A stretch of DNA of 64,000 nt, taken from Nitratireductor sp. Lineage in GTDB: Bacteria; Pseudomonadota; Alphaproteobacteria; Rhizobiales; Rhizobiaceae. Below are positions 1 to 8,668 of the stretch, in pieces; the stretch's first letter is position 1; every line of letters starts with the position of its first letter. The notes below the pieces were generated by a model, which saw nothing but the letters and a program-made list of their open reading frames with translations, was not told the DNA's origin and searched no databases. Where the stretch lies: positions 1-64,000 of the forward strand of contig JAFMHL010000022.1 in the NCBI GenBank assembly GCA_017854535.1, read 5' to 3'. The translations under genes were made by a program, and so were the position numbers.

Positions 1-57
1 CCTAATTCACTCCGGTGAAAAGGGCGCGGTGTCAGATCAAGTCGAGACTTTTACAAC

Positions 58-183
58 TTAATGACGTCTGTGCCGTTTGGTCAGGCGCTCAAAGTGCTCA
101 GCACGCTTTTCATCTTCCAGCTTCAAAATTGCTGCAATGCCAAGACCTGTTACCATAAGGAAAGCTATCAATACCAAAGTCAT
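58..183 (-). CDS. Small single-span membrane protein, 41 aa (hypothetical)
   Basis: A 41-codon ORF read from an ATG at 183 to a TAA at 58. A good Shine-Dalgarno (AAGGAAA) lies about 5 bases before the ATG. The first 20 residues (MTLVLIAFLMVTGLGIAAIL) form one hydrophobic segment. The remainder is a strongly charged tail rich in Lys, Arg, Glu and His, ending in KRHRRH. This is the layout of a small inner-membrane protein with a basic cytoplasmic tail. I do not recognise a family. The overlapping 105-codon plus-strand frame has no comparable start signal or protein character, so I prefer the minus-strand reading. Function unknown; coding status is inferred from start signal and composition only. 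Confidence 0.5.
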   Translation of the reverse strand: MTLVLIAFLMVTGLGIAAILKLEDEKRAEHFERLTKRHRRH

Positions 184-428
184 CTTCGTTTCCTTTCAAT
201 TCCTAAAATTATAAACGTGTTCAATACTCGTTTAGTTGCACCAGTTTGGCAGTTATTTTCTGAACCAATGCTTAGAATGGTATTCAGAAAGGGTTCATCT
301 GATTTAACGCTACAAGTCTTACACAGAATAATATGTGCAATTGCTCACATCTCGAACACGGGGATCAAAAGCAGGTGAAGCAGAATTTAACAGTTGCAGA
401 ATAAGGTTTGAAATGGGAAAAGAACGCA
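184..428. promoter_or_regulatory. Intergenic region with probable divergent promoters for the small ORF and coaD
   Basis: No convincing gene. It should hold the start signals for the minus-strand small ORF and for coaD. An imperfect inverted repeat (TTCTGAA at 258-264 and TTCAGAA at 283-289, with CCA/TGG inside) could form a hairpin, but no U-run follows. No clear -35/-10 pair was identified by eye. Confidence 0.3.
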
Positions 429-920
429 ATGGAACGCATCGCTTTATATGCTGGGTCTTTTGATCCGCTCACCAACGGTCATTTGGACGTTATTCGCCAG
501 AGCCTTGCGCTGGCTGATAAAGTTGTTGTGGCGATTGGCGTTCATCCCGGCAAAGCTCCCATGTTCAGTTTTGAAGAGCGTTCTGCTATGATTGAACAAT
601 CAGTTGCAAATCTGAAAGGCGCAAAAAACCGAGTAAGCGTTGTATCCTTTGACGGATTGGTGATTGATCTTGCCAAGAAACAAGGTGCTTCCCTGATGGT
701 TCGCGGCCTTCGCAATAGCACTGATTTTGACTATGAAATGCAGATGGCGGGCATGAACGGAACCATGGCCCATGATGTACAGACCGTATTTGTTCCGGCC
801 AGCCCTGATATGGGTCATATTACGGGCACATTAGTGCGGCAAATCGCCAAAATGGGCGGAGATGTCTCGCAATTTGTACCAGATGCGGTATTGGCAGCCC
901 TCAAGAATAAGTTGATTTGA
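429..920 (+). CDS. coaD: Phosphopantetheine adenylyltransferase (CoaD)
   Basis: Catalyses the penultimate step of coenzyme A synthesis, transferring AMP from ATP to 4'-phosphopantetheine to give dephospho-CoA. The 163-residue product has the usual CoaD length. It begins with the nucleotidyltransferase signature [12 protein letters not shown] (T/HxGH-type ATP site), followed by [16 protein letters not shown], typical of this family. The C-terminal ISSTxVR-like motif appears as [11 protein letters not shown] chose the ATG at 429 ([11 protein letters not shown]) over a TTG seven codons upstream because CoaD proteins normally begin directly at this strand. It is followed by two cyclophilin genes on the same strand, an arrangement common in Rhizobiales. 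Confidence 0.95.
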   Translation: MERIALYAGSFDPLTNGHLDVIRQSLALADKVVVAIGVHPGKAPMFSFEERSAMIEQSVANLKGAKNRVSVVSFDGLVIDLAKKQGASLMVRGLRNSTDFDYEMQMAGMNGTMAHDVQTVFVPASPDMGHITGTLVRQIAKMGGDVSQFVPDAVLAALKNKLI

Positions 921-944
921 TTCAAATCTCTCACAGGAAATTCT

Positions 945-1586
945 ATGATAAACGCAATCCATTCTCCGATGTCTGCTTTTACACGTTTAGTGTTTTTGGC
1001 TTTTTTTGCACTTGGCCTGACAGCTTGTAACAATGCTGGCGATGTCGCGCCAAAGGCAGAAGCGCCAACAACCCAGGAAACATCTTCTACAGATGCCATC
1101 AAGACCGCGGCAATAGGCGATAATGCGCTTTATCTCGACTTGAAAGATGGACGTGTGGTGATTGAATTGCTGCCTGATCTCGCGCCAAAACATGTTGAGC
1201 AAATTAAAACGCTTACGAAAAAAGGTTTTTATGACGGCATCGTCTTTCACCGTGTGATTGAGGGTTTTATGGCCCAGACAGGCGATCCAACAGGAACAGG
1301 GATGGGTGGTTCAGACTTGGCGGATATCCCTGCCGAGTTCACAGCAGAACCGTTTAAGCGCGGTGTAGTCGGTATGGCCCGCTCTCAAAACCCAAACAGC
1401 GCCAACAGCCAGTTTTTCATCATGTTTGCTGACGGTGATTTCTTGAACAATGAATATACTGTTTTCGGCAAAGTGGTTGAAGGCATGGAGTTTGTTGACA
1501 AGATCAAACGGGGCGAGGGCCAAAGCGGCACGGTTACCGATCCTGATAAAATCATCAAAATGCAATTGGCGAACGACGCCAACTGA
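945..1586 (+). CDS. Cyclophilin-type peptidyl-prolyl isomerase, predicted lipoprotein
   Basis: Peptidyl-prolyl cis-trans isomerase of the cyclophilin family, predicted to act on proteins in the periplasm. The 213-residue precursor starts with a hydrophobic signal segment ending in a lipobox LTAC (Cys about residue 28). A low-complexity Ala/Thr/Glu linker follows, then a cyclophilin domain from about residue 58. Core motifs are FHRVIEGFMAQTGD (catalytic Arg) and NSANSQFFIMF. The start at 945 is supported by AGGAAA just upstream. The next gene is a cytoplasmic paralogue, so the pair probably provides the same folding activity on both sides of the membrane. Confidence 0.9.
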   Translation: MINAIHSPMSAFTRLVFLAFFALGLTACNNAGDVAPKAEAPTTQETSSTDAIKTAAIGDNALYLDLKDGRVVIELLPDLAPKHVEQIKTLTKKGFYDGIVFHRVIEGFMAQTGDPTGTGMGGSDLADIPAEFTAEPFKRGVVGMARSQNPNSANSQFFIMFADGDFLNNEYTVFGKVVEGMEFVDKIKRGEGQSGTVTDPDKIIKMQLANDAN

Positions 1587-1690
1587 TTTAACAGAAGTCT
1601 CCAAATTGAATATTTGCATTCTCGCGCATGTTATCTCTATGAGTAACTTATCTAAAAGCATGCGTTTCTAAGTAAAAAAGGAATTTTAAA

Positions 1691-2155
1691 ATGGCATATG
1701 ACGATCCACAAAACACTATCCTTATGGAAACAACCAAGGGCCCTGTTGTTATCAAATTGCGTCCTGATCTTGCACCAAATCACGTTGCACGCATCAAGGA
1801 ACTGGCCAGCGAAGGCTTTTACGACGGTATTGTTTTTCACCGTGTGATCGACGGTTTTATGGCGCAAGTCGGCTGCCCTCATGGCATTGGTACTGGCGGT
1901 TCAGACAAGCCTGATCTTAAAGCTGAGTTTAATGCAGAACCTCATGTTCGCGGCACATGTTCTATGGCTCGTAGCCAAATGCCAGACAGCGCCAACAGCC
2001 AATTCTTTATCTGCCTGGACAATGCTGGCTTCCTTGATCGTCAATATACTGCTTGGGGTCATGTGATTGAAGGTATGGATAATGTTGATCTGATCAAAAA
2101 AGGTGAGCCGGTTCGCGACCCTGATTCAATCGTTTCTATGAAAGTTGCTGGCTAA
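1691..2155 (+). CDS. ppiB: Cytoplasmic cyclophilin peptidyl-prolyl isomerase
   Basis: A 154-residue single-domain cyclophilin without a signal peptide, so probably cytoplasmic. It carries FHRVIDGFMAQVG with the catalytic Arg, DSANSQFFICL and LDRQYTAWGHV. It is clearly homologous to the lipoprotein cyclophilin just upstream, which suggests an old tandem duplication. An AAAAAAGGAA Shine-Dalgarno-like run precedes the ATG. A strong terminator follows the stop codon, so coaD-ppi-ppiB is probably one unit, separate from queA. Confidence 0.92.
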   Translation: MAYDDPQNTILMETTKGPVVIKLRPDLAPNHVARIKELASEGFYDGIVFHRVIDGFMAQVGCPHGIGTGGSDKPDLKAEFNAEPHVRGTCSMARSQMPDSANSQFFICLDNAGFLDRQYTAWGHVIEGMDNVDLIKKGEPVRDPDSIVSMKVAG

Positions 2156-2178
2156 TAAAATTAGAATGTTGAACATTG

Positions 2179-2215
2179 ATGTCCCGGGTCTTAACTGGCT
2201 CGGGATATTGTTTTT
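2179..2215 (+). terminator. Rho-independent terminator after ppiB
   Basis: Arms ATGTCCCGGG (2179-2188) and CTCGGGATAT (2199-2208) pair with two G-U wobbles across a 10-base loop. A T5 run follows at 2211-2215. It lies between ppiB and queA. Confidence 0.75.
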
Positions 2216-2226
2216 GAGGATCGAAA

Positions 2227-3300
2227 ATGCGCGTTGATCTGTTTGATTTTGAATTGCCAGAAGATCGCATTGCCTTGCGGCCAGCGGTTCCGCGCGATTC
2301 GGCGAAACTGCTTGTGGTGGATCCTGCAAACGGACTGAGCGATCATAGTGTTAGTGATTTGGCCAATATGCTAAAGACCGGTGATGCGTTGGTATTTAAC
2401 GATACAAAGGTTATTCCAGCGCAATTGGAAGGTATTCGCCAGCGCGACGGTGTTTCAGCATCAATCGGCGCCACGCTCCATATGCGAATGGCTGGCAATC
2501 GCTGGAAAGCATTTGTACGCGGTGCGAAAAAATTGAAAGTAGGCCAACGCTGTCACTTTGGCGGGCAAAATGAAGCCTGTCTTTCAGTCACGCTTGACGC
2601 AAGTGTTGTCGACAAGGGCGAGGATGGTGAGGTTGAGTTTCTTTTTGATCTTACGGGTGTTGCGCTGGATGAAGCTTTGGCTGCTATCGGGCATATTCCA
2701 CTACCGCCTTATATCGCGCTAAAGCGCGGGGAAGATGCGCAGGACCGTGAAGACTATCAAACGATTTATGCCAAAGAGGAAGGGGCTGTGGCAGCTCCGA
2801 CGGCAGGGCTACACTTTACTCAAGAGTTATTTGCAAAGCTTGCCGCGAACAATATCGAGCGGCATTTTGTAACTCTGCATGTAGGGGCGGGAACGTTTTT
2901 GCCAGTAAAGGCTGATGACACGGAAAATCACAAAATGCATTTCGAACGGGGCGTGGTTTCGCAGGAAACGGCTGATGCCCTCAATGCGGTTAGAGCGCGC
3001 GGTGGCCGCATTGTTTCTGTAGGAACAACATCACTGCGGCTGTTGGAAAGTGCGGCTGACGAGAGTGGCAAGCTTAGTGCCTGGGAGGGGGCAACAGATA
3101 TCTTTATTACCCCCGGTTATAAATTTCGGTTTGTTGATATTTTGATGACCAACTTTCATTTGCCGCGCTCGACGCTGATGATGTTAGTTTCTGCGTTCAG
3201 TGGCATGGACGTTATGAAAGCGGCTTATGATCATGCGATCAAAAACGAGTATCGTTTCTATTCCTATGGGGATAGTAGCCTGCTATATCGCGCTTCATGA
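2227..3300 (+). CDS. queA: S-adenosylmethionine:tRNA ribosyltransferase-isomerase (QueA)
   Basis: Transfers and rearranges the ribosyl group of S-adenosylmethionine onto preQ1 in tRNA to make epoxyqueuosine. The 357-residue product has full family length. Recognisable motifs are [22 protein letters not shown] and [18 protein letters not shown]. The start [19 protein letters not shown] is classical QueA. The stop overlaps the tgt start (ATGA), so the two queuosine genes are translationally coupled. Confidence 0.95.
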   Translation: MRVDLFDFELPEDRIALRPAVPRDSAKLLVVDPANGLSDHSVSDLANMLKTGDALVFNDTKVIPAQLEGIRQRDGVSASIGATLHMRMAGNRWKAFVRGAKKLKVGQRCHFGGQNEACLSVTLDASVVDKGEDGEVEFLFDLTGVALDEALAAIGHIPLPPYIALKRGEDAQDREDYQTIYAKEEGAVAAPTAGLHFTQELFAKLAANNIERHFVTLHVGAGTFLPVKADDTENHKMHFERGVVSQETADALNAVRARGGRIVSVGTTSLRLLESAADESGKLSAWEGATDIFITPGYKFRFVDILMTNFHLPRSTLMMLVSAFSGMDVMKAAYDHAIKNEYRFYSYGDSSLLYRAS

Positions 3301-4451
3301 TCCAAACATCTAAACCAATAACCACGCCTGAATTTACTTTCAACTTGCTTGCTAAAGACGGCAAGGCGAGGCGGGGTGAAATCACCATGCCGCGCGGGAC
3401 CATTCGCACGCCTGCATTTATGCCTGTTGGGACTGCAGGTACTGTCAAAGCCATGTATATGGATCAGGTAAAGGAACTTGGTGCGGATATCATCCTTGGC
3501 AATACCTATCACCTGATGCTTCGTCCGGGAGCTGAACGCGTTGCTAAATTAGGTGGCTTGCATGAATTTGCCCGTTGGTCGGGACCAATCTTGACCGATT
3601 CTGGTGGCTTTCAGGTCATGTCGTTGTCGGCCTTGCGTAAACTGACCGAAGACGGCGTTACATTCAAATCCCATGTGGACGGTCAGAAATTCTTCATGTC
3701 ACCAGAGCGCTCAATCGAAATACAAGACCTGCTCGGTTCTGACATTCAAATGCAGTTGGACGAGTGCATCGCGCTTCCTGCCGAGCGCAAAGAGATCCAA
3801 CGGGCAATGGAGCTTTCGCTGCGCTGGGCTGAGCGTTCAGCAAAAACCTTCGGTGACCAACCGGGCAAAGCGATGTTTGGTATTGTCCAAGGCGGCGATG
3901 ATCTGGAATTGCGCGTTAAGTCGGCTACTGCTTTGGCAGCCATGGATTTGAAGGGTTACTCAATCGGCGGCCTTGCGGTAGGTGAACCGCAAGAGGTGAT
4001 GTTGCGGACGTTGGATGTGACTTGTCCAGCCATGCCGGAAAATAAACCCCGTTATTTGATGGGTGTTGGTACGCCAGATGATTTGATCGAGTCGGTGGCA
4101 CGCGGTGTTGATATGTTTGACTGCGTCATGCCAACACGGGCAGGGCGGCACGGGCTAGCCTATACGCGTTTTGGCAAAATAAACTTGAAGAATGCCCGCC
4201 ATGCGGAAGATCATCGTCCCCTGGATGATGAGAGCAATTGCCTTGCCACCAACAATTATTCGCGGGCTTATCTGCACCATCTTGTGAAGTGTAACGAGGC
4301 GCTGGGTGGCATGTTGCTCACTTGGAACAACCTCGCTTACTATCAATATCTGATGCAAGGCATGCGCGACGCCATTGAGGCTGGTCGTTTCTCGGATTTC
4401 ATAGCCGAAACAAAAGCGGCATGGGAAAAAGGCGATCTTGCACCTTTGTAA
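3297..4451 (+). CDS. tgt: tRNA-guanine transglycosylase (Tgt), zinc site degenerate
   Basis: Exchanges G34 of target tRNAs for preQ1 in queuosine synthesis. The 384-residue protein keeps the substrate and catalytic motifs: [13 protein letters not shown] with its Asp, GGLAVGE, and MFDCVMPTR with the nucleophile Asp. The structural zinc site of bacterial Tgt (three Cys and one His) is largely gone. By alignment from memory with the Zymomonas enzyme, the ligand positions here are Ser313, Cys315, Thr318 and Asn344, so only one Cys remains. The surrounding sequence ([25 protein letters not shown]) is otherwise intact, so the gene is not decaying. The start overlaps the queA stop. Related Rhizobiales Tgt proteins may share this change. 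Confidence 0.95.
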   Translation: MIQTSKPITTPEFTFNLLAKDGKARRGEITMPRGTIRTPAFMPVGTAGTVKAMYMDQVKELGADIILGNTYHLMLRPGAERVAKLGGLHEFARWSGPILTDSGGFQVMSLSALRKLTEDGVTFKSHVDGQKFFMSPERSIEIQDLLGSDIQMQLDECIALPAERKEIQRAMELSLRWAERSAKTFGDQPGKAMFGIVQGGDDLELRVKSATALAAMDLKGYSIGGLAVGEPQEVMLRTLDVTCPAMPENKPRYLMGVGTPDDLIESVARGVDMFDCVMPTRAGRHGLAYTRFGKINLKNARHAEDHRPLDDESNCLATNNYSRAYLHHLVKCNEALGGMLLTWNNLAYYQYLMQGMRDAIEAGRFSDFIAETKAAWEKGDLAPL

Positions 4452-4471
4452 ATGCGTGTTAGGCTCATCCC

Positions 4472-5635
4472 ATGAAGCCACCTGCATACGACATTGACCT
4501 TGTAGAGTTTTCTAAAGATCCGTATCCGTTTTTGAAAGAGATGCGGGCGAAAGTACCAATTTGTTATGTGCCTCAGTTAGATGCGGTGTTGCTTAACAAA
4601 CGCGATGATATCTTTATCTGCGAAAAGAATATTGAGGTTTTTGCATCTTCTCAGCCCGGTGGATTGATGACAGTTCTCATGGGTGAAAACATGATGCGCA
4701 AAGATGGCGATGCCCATATGCATGAGCGAAAGGCAATCTTTCCAACGATTTCGCCAAAAACCGTTGCCAATCAATGGCAGCAACAATTTGAGACTTTGGC
4801 TGATGAAATTCTGGACGAACTATTCAAGCAAAACGAAATGGATGTGGTTGCTGATTATGCCATGCGTTTATCTTCCGGCGCGTTGAAAATTGTTACCGGA
4901 CTTATGCAAGCCGACTGGTGGGATATGGATCGATGGTCTCAGTCGATGATAGACGGGATCGCGAATTATGCAGGTGACAAAGAGATTGAAAAGCGCTGCA
5001 ATACGGCAACGGCTGAAATCGATGCGGCCATCACCGAGCGCATGGAAGCCTTAAAACGCGGGCCTGATCAAAGTATGTTGTCGGTGCTTCTTGGCAGTGA
5101 TTTGCCGGAATCCAGTATTAGAGCCAATATCAAACTGGCTATCAGCGGCGGGCAAAATGAGCAACGCGATGCGATAGCCGGATGTGTATGGGCTTTGCTT
5201 GAGCATTCTGATCAAATGGACATCGTCCGCTCAAAAACCATTGGCTGGATGCAGGTATTTGAAGAATATAGCCGTTGGATGGCACCAATTGGTATGTCAC
5301 CGCGCAGGATCAATGAGGATTTCACCTATAATAATATTGATTTTATAGAGGGCCAGCGGGCTTTTTTAATGTTCGGTTCTGCCAATAGGGATGAGGATTG
5401 CTTCGCCAAACCAGATATTTTTGATATTCGTCAGGACACTGCGAAAAGCATCGCATTTGGGGCAGGGCCACATTTTTGTGCAGGCGCATGGATTTCACGT
5501 GCATTGGTAGCAGGTGTTGGGTTGCCCAAACTGTTTGAAAAGTTCCCTGATATCAAGATTAGTGGACAGAACGATTCCAGGTTTTCAGGCTGGGCTTTTC
5601 GTGGGCTAAATCAATTGCGTGTTGATTTACATTAA
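4472..5635 (+). CDS. Cytochrome P450
   Basis: A 387-residue soluble bacterial-type P450 monooxygenase; substrate unknown. The haem-binding loop is FGAGPHFCAGAWISR, with the axial thiolate at Cys336. The K-helix ExxR is EYSR, within VFEEYSRWMAPIG. The I-helix, usually AGxxT, instead reads ISGGQNEQRDAIAG, so the conserved proton-relay Thr is not evident. It lies 20 bp after tgt and may be read through from it. No ferredoxin or ferredoxin reductase is adjacent. Its stop shares the palindrome TTAA with the stop of the converging DUF4864 gene. It might supply a hydroxylated substrate to the acyl-CoA genes further on, but that is speculation. Confidence 0.9.
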   Translation: MKPPAYDIDLVEFSKDPYPFLKEMRAKVPICYVPQLDAVLLNKRDDIFICEKNIEVFASSQPGGLMTVLMGENMMRKDGDAHMHERKAIFPTISPKTVANQWQQQFETLADEILDELFKQNEMDVVADYAMRLSSGALKIVTGLMQADWWDMDRWSQSMIDGIANYAGDKEIEKRCNTATAEIDAAITERMEALKRGPDQSMLSVLLGSDLPESSIRANIKLAISGGQNEQRDAIAGCVWALLEHSDQMDIVRSKTIGWMQVFEEYSRWMAPIGMSPRRINEDFTYNNIDFIEGQRAFLMFGSANRDEDCFAKPDIFDIRQDTAKSIAFGAGPHFCAGAWISRALVAGVGLPKLFEKFPDIKISGQNDSRFSGWAFRGLNQLRVDLH

Positions 5636-6096
5636 GTCGTTGCACCCCTGTAAGGATCCATTTTTACGCCTGTGATTTTCCAAGAACCGTCTTCCTGCTG
5701 TTTCAAGGTATAGACCGCCTGCCATTGTTTACCGCTAGGGTCGGTGATGATGACCTCTTGGTAAATCTCATTGTTGACGATTGTATTGCGGCCAAAGACA
5801 AAACTGTCCGACTGCCAGATCGCGCCATAACCCTGTTTGACCATTGATGAAAACCTATCAACAGATGGAAAAATTTTTTTCACATTCGGCGCAGCGTGGG
5901 AGTATGCCCGTAGGGTGTCTCCCGCTTTGAAAGCGTTGAGCTGGTCTCTTACTACAGATTGGGTACCCGCGGTTTCGCTCGGACCAACGTTCACTTCTTG
6001 GGCATGGGCTTGGGAGGTGAGGAGGGCCGCTATAACAAACATAGCCAAACCAATGATTGCTGTTATCACATTCGTTTTGTGAATTTTGAAAGTCAT
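5632..6096 (-). CDS. Exported DUF4864-family protein
   Basis: A 154-residue protein with an N-terminal signal peptide of about 32 residues ending AQAHA-like (SQAHAQEV). The mature part is a small NTF2-like alpha+beta domain resembling DUF4864 proteins: a region with LNAFKAGDTLRAYSHAAPNVKKIF, then strands ending in GSWKITGVKMDPYRG. Function unknown; predicted periplasmic. It converges on the P450 gene with overlapping stops and lies downstream of the APH-type kinase on the same strand, separated by about 95 bp. Confidence 0.75.
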   Translation of the reverse strand: MTFKIHKTNVITAIIGLAMFVIAALLTSQAHAQEVNVGPSETAGTQSVVRDQLNAFKAGDTLRAYSHAAPNVKKIFPSVDRFSSMVKQGYGAIWQSDSFVFGRNTIVNNEIYQEVIITDPSGKQWQAVYTLKQQEDGSWKITGVKMDPYRGATT

Positions 6097-6191
6097 TCGA
6101 GCCTCCTACTGCCAAGTCCATATAGTAACTACGGATCAATCATCTGGTTAGTTTCACAAGAGCGTAGGAACCTAGTGTATCTAGTCTTAGT

Positions 6192-7247
6192 TCATTCGCC
6201 TTTGTCGATCATTTCCATTGCTAGGTGACCCAAGATTGGAACCGCAATGCCGTATTGTTTGGCCTTTTCCGGATTAGACGCATTACCATCCAAAGAGCGT
6301 TTGTAAACGCCTTGCAAAATTGCCGCGAGGCGGAAGAAGCAAAACGCCACGTAAAAATGCCAGTTATCAATGCCTGATAGGTTTCTGCGTTTGCAGTAGG
6401 CTGCTACATAATCCTTTTCAGATGGAATGCCCAAAGCGGCTTTGTCTATTCCACCCAAACCACGAAATCCGCCCTGATGGGGCAAGCGCCATTGCATGCA
6501 CTGATATGCAAGATCTGCAAGCGGATGGCCAAGCGTTGATAATTCCCAATCGAGAATACCAATAATTTCATGGGCGTCATGGCTGAAGACCATATTATCG
6601 AGGCGATAATCTCCGTGGACCAAACTGACCTGTCCATCATCGGGAGGCATGTTCTTGCCCAGCCATTCAATCAGTCTTCTAATGTCTTTGTTTGGCTCAA
6701 CTTCGCTCGCATCATATTGCTGGGTCCAGCGGCCAACCTGGCGTTCAAAGTAACTTCCGGGCTTTCCAAAATCCGATAGACCGGCTTCATTCACATCTAC
6801 TTGGTGGAGCTTTGCCAAGGCTTCATTCATTCGATCATAAATTAAATGGCGGCGCTCAGGCGCTGCTTCGCCATGGTTCTCATGAATTTCAGGCAAAGCC
6901 GGATCCCAAAATATGTGACCATCCAAAAATTCCATCACGAAAAACATGCGCCCGATTGGACTGTCTTCATCGCTCAACGCGTGGACCTTTGGAATAGGTA
7001 CTCCGGTTCCAGCCAAAGCTTTCATTACCCGGTATTCGCGGTCTACCTGGTGCGCGGATTTAAGAAGATCACCGGGGGGTTTCGCACGAAGCACATATTT
7101 TCCGCTTTGAGCTGTAATCAGAAAAGTAGGGTTAGACTGGCCGCCCTCGAACTTCTTTATTTCCATCAAATCATGAAAACCGGAAACATGCTGATCGAGC
7201 CAAGGTTCGAGTGCTTCATTATCCAGATTGTTGACAGGTGCGCTCAT
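6192..7247 (-). CDS. APH-family phosphotransferase (ACAD10/11 N-domain / LvaA-like)
   Basis: A 351-residue kinase-like protein of the aminoglycoside phosphotransferase fold. It has the ATP-site segment YVLRAKPPGDLLKSAHQVDRE, the catalytic loop HGDYRLDNMVF and a metal-binding DWELSTLGHPLADLAY. These match the kinase domain of ACAD10/ACAD11 and the stand-alone LvaA kinase that phosphorylates 4-hydroxyacyl-CoA in levulinate catabolism (established knowledge, recalled). An ACAD11-like dehydrogenase is encoded 6 kb away in the TetR locus, which supports a hydroxyacyl-CoA kinase role over antibiotic resistance. I chose the ATG at 7247 (MSAPVNNLDN) over a TTG 19 codons upstream. Confidence 0.85.
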   Translation of the reverse strand: MSAPVNNLDNEALEPWLDQHVSGFHDLMEIKKFEGGQSNPTFLITAQSGKYVLRAKPPGDLLKSAHQVDREYRVMKALAGTGVPIPKVHALSDEDSPIGRMFFVMEFLDGHIFWDPALPEIHENHGEAAPERRHLIYDRMNEALAKLHQVDVNEAGLSDFGKPGSYFERQVGRWTQQYDASEVEPNKDIRRLIEWLGKNMPPDDGQVSLVHGDYRLDNMVFSHDAHEIIGILDWELSTLGHPLADLAYQCMQWRLPHQGGFRGLGGIDKAALGIPSEKDYVAAYCKRRNLSGIDNWHFYVAFCFFRLAAILQGVYKRSLDGNASNPEKAKQYGIAVPILGHLAMEMIDKGE

Positions 7248-7285
7248 AGAATATCCCAGTGAATCCACGTTCTGATTTTTAAAAT

Positions 7286-7304
7286 TTGACGGTGTTAACG
7301 TCAA
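7286..7304. promoter_or_regulatory. Inverted repeat upstream of the kinase gene
   Basis: TTGACG (7286-7291) and CGTCAA (7299-7304) are perfect arms around a 7-base centre, in the divergent region between the kinase and lptF. It could be an operator. It does not resemble the ACATAC/GTATGT repeat near the TetR gene. Confidence 0.3.
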
Positions 7305-7431
7305 AGGTCAAGCCAATTGCAGCTCTGGGTGATGTTTCCCGTTCTTTTCTGTTTCGCCCTAGAATAGACAAAAGTTTGAAAGAATGTATTAGGAACGCAT
7401 GCCGAATTGCTAGTGGGCAGACGGGGAACTA

Positions 7432-8634
7432 ATGAAACTACTGGAATGGTATATTTTTCGCAGGGTTGCGTTTGCCGCTGTTGTAACGCTTTTGGCTTTG
7501 GCTGGGGTAATCTGGATTATTCAGGTTTTTTCTCGCATTGACCTCGTCACTTCTAGCGGACAATCAATCTTGGCTTATTTCAAGATTACGTTTCTTGCTA
7601 TTCCCGGGCTTTTATTGGCTGTAATCCCGATTGCATTACTTCTGGCGACAGCTAACACCATCAATTATTTCAATGCCAATTCTGAGCTGGTGGTGATCAA
7701 TGCAAGTGGTGCATCCAACCGTGTGATTGTTAAGCCATTTTTTGTTTTGACACTGCTATTTTCGATATTCACAGGCCTGGTTGGCCATTTCATCATGCCG
7801 CTATCAACGACCCAGCTGCGGATTGAAACCTCTTCCAAAAATGCTGATCTGATCAATGTCATTTTGCGTGAAGGTGTATTCAGCAAAATGGACAAAGGAT
7901 TGATGGTTCATATCAAAAACCGCAATCCTGATGGCTCTTTGAATGGGTTGTTGATTTCAGATGATCGTGACCCCGATAATGCTATGTTGTATATCGCCAA
8001 GAGGGGCGTTGTCGCACGCAAAGGTGACCAATCTTTATTGCTTTTGGAAGATGGTGAAATACAGCAGTCCAGCGCCAAGGACGGATCGTCATCGATCATT
8101 CGCTATCAGTCCTATGTGATTGATATGGCGTCTATGGGGTCGCAAAATGCTGAGATCACGCGACGGGCAAAAGCAAGAACGACTTATGAATTATTAAATT
8201 TTGATCCTGACGATCCGGTTTATAAAAAACGCCCTGATGAATTTGTTATTGAGGTCCATGAACGTTTTTCAGAGATGTTGTGGCCATTTGCCAATGTTCT
8301 GGTGTTGTTGGCATTCACAGGTCAGGCGCGGTCCAGCAGGCAGGGCCATAGCAATGCTGTTGCAGTTGCAACAACACTATTGCTCTCCACACGTGCTGTA
8401 GGATTTGGATTTCAAAATGCATCAGGAGATGACTTGAACCTACTGATTTGGCTTTATATTTTACCAAGTCTGCTGATCTTGTTTGCGTGTTGGTTTTTGT
8501 GGCAAAACAAATTGGTTTCATTGCCGAAAAATGCTCAGGATTTCCTCGATGCCAAGTGGGATCAGATTATCGCTGCCTTCAAATCCATGAATGAGAGATA
8601 TTTGGAATTCAGAAAGAAAAAGGCCAGGCTGTAA
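7432..8634 (+). CDS. lptF: LptF/LptG-family lipopolysaccharide export permease
   Basis: A 400-residue membrane protein of the LptF/LptG (YjgP/YjgQ) family, which with LptB extracts lipopolysaccharide from the inner membrane for transfer to LptC/LptA. Hydrophobic segments lie near residues 10-32, 50-75 and 98-120, and three more in the last 110 residues, flanking a periplasmic beta-jellyroll domain. The opening LLEWYIFRRVAFAAVVTLL and ELVVINASGAS are typical. It reads most like LptF. The usual partner lptG is not adjacent, unlike the common lptF-lptG-lptD order. The stop codon lies inside the loop of the following terminator hairpin. Confidence 0.85.
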   Translation: MKLLEWYIFRRVAFAAVVTLLALAGVIWIIQVFSRIDLVTSSGQSILAYFKITFLAIPGLLLAVIPIALLLATANTINYFNANSELVVINASGASNRVIVKPFFVLTLLFSIFTGLVGHFIMPLSTTQLRIETSSKNADLINVILREGVFSKMDKGLMVHIKNRNPDGSLNGLLISDDRDPDNAMLYIAKRGVVARKGDQSLLLLEDGEIQQSSAKDGSSSIIRYQSYVIDMASMGSQNAEITRRAKARTTYELLNFDPDDPVYKKRPDEFVIEVHERFSEMLWPFANVLVLLAFTGQARSSRQGHSNAVAVATTLLLSTRAVGFGFQNASGDDLNLLIWLYILPSLLILFACWFLWQNKLVSLPKNAQDFLDAKWDQIIAAFKSMNERYLEFRKKKARL

Positions 8635-8648
8635 GTGCCTGGCCTTTT
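8618..8648. terminator. Bidirectional terminator between lptF and the thiolase gene
   Basis: A perfect 12-bp stem (AAAAGGCCAGGC at 8618-8629 with GCCTGGCCTTTT at 8637-8648) around a 7-base loop that contains the lptF stop. A-rich and T-rich ends let it terminate both the plus-strand lptF and the converging minus-strand operon. Confidence 0.85.
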
Positions 8649-8668
8649 GAAAACGATATTTTGAGCGA

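Noticed and set aside
61-378. A 105-codon plus-strand open frame before coaD
   Set aside because: No ribosome site, and a sequence rich in Cys, His and Ser without protein character. It is antisense to a better-supported small ORF.
6192-7247. Aminoglycoside resistance gene
   Set aside because: The APH-fold protein matches the ACAD10/11 kinase group through its conserved ATP site and DWELSTLGHP region, and it lies near an ACAD11-like gene.
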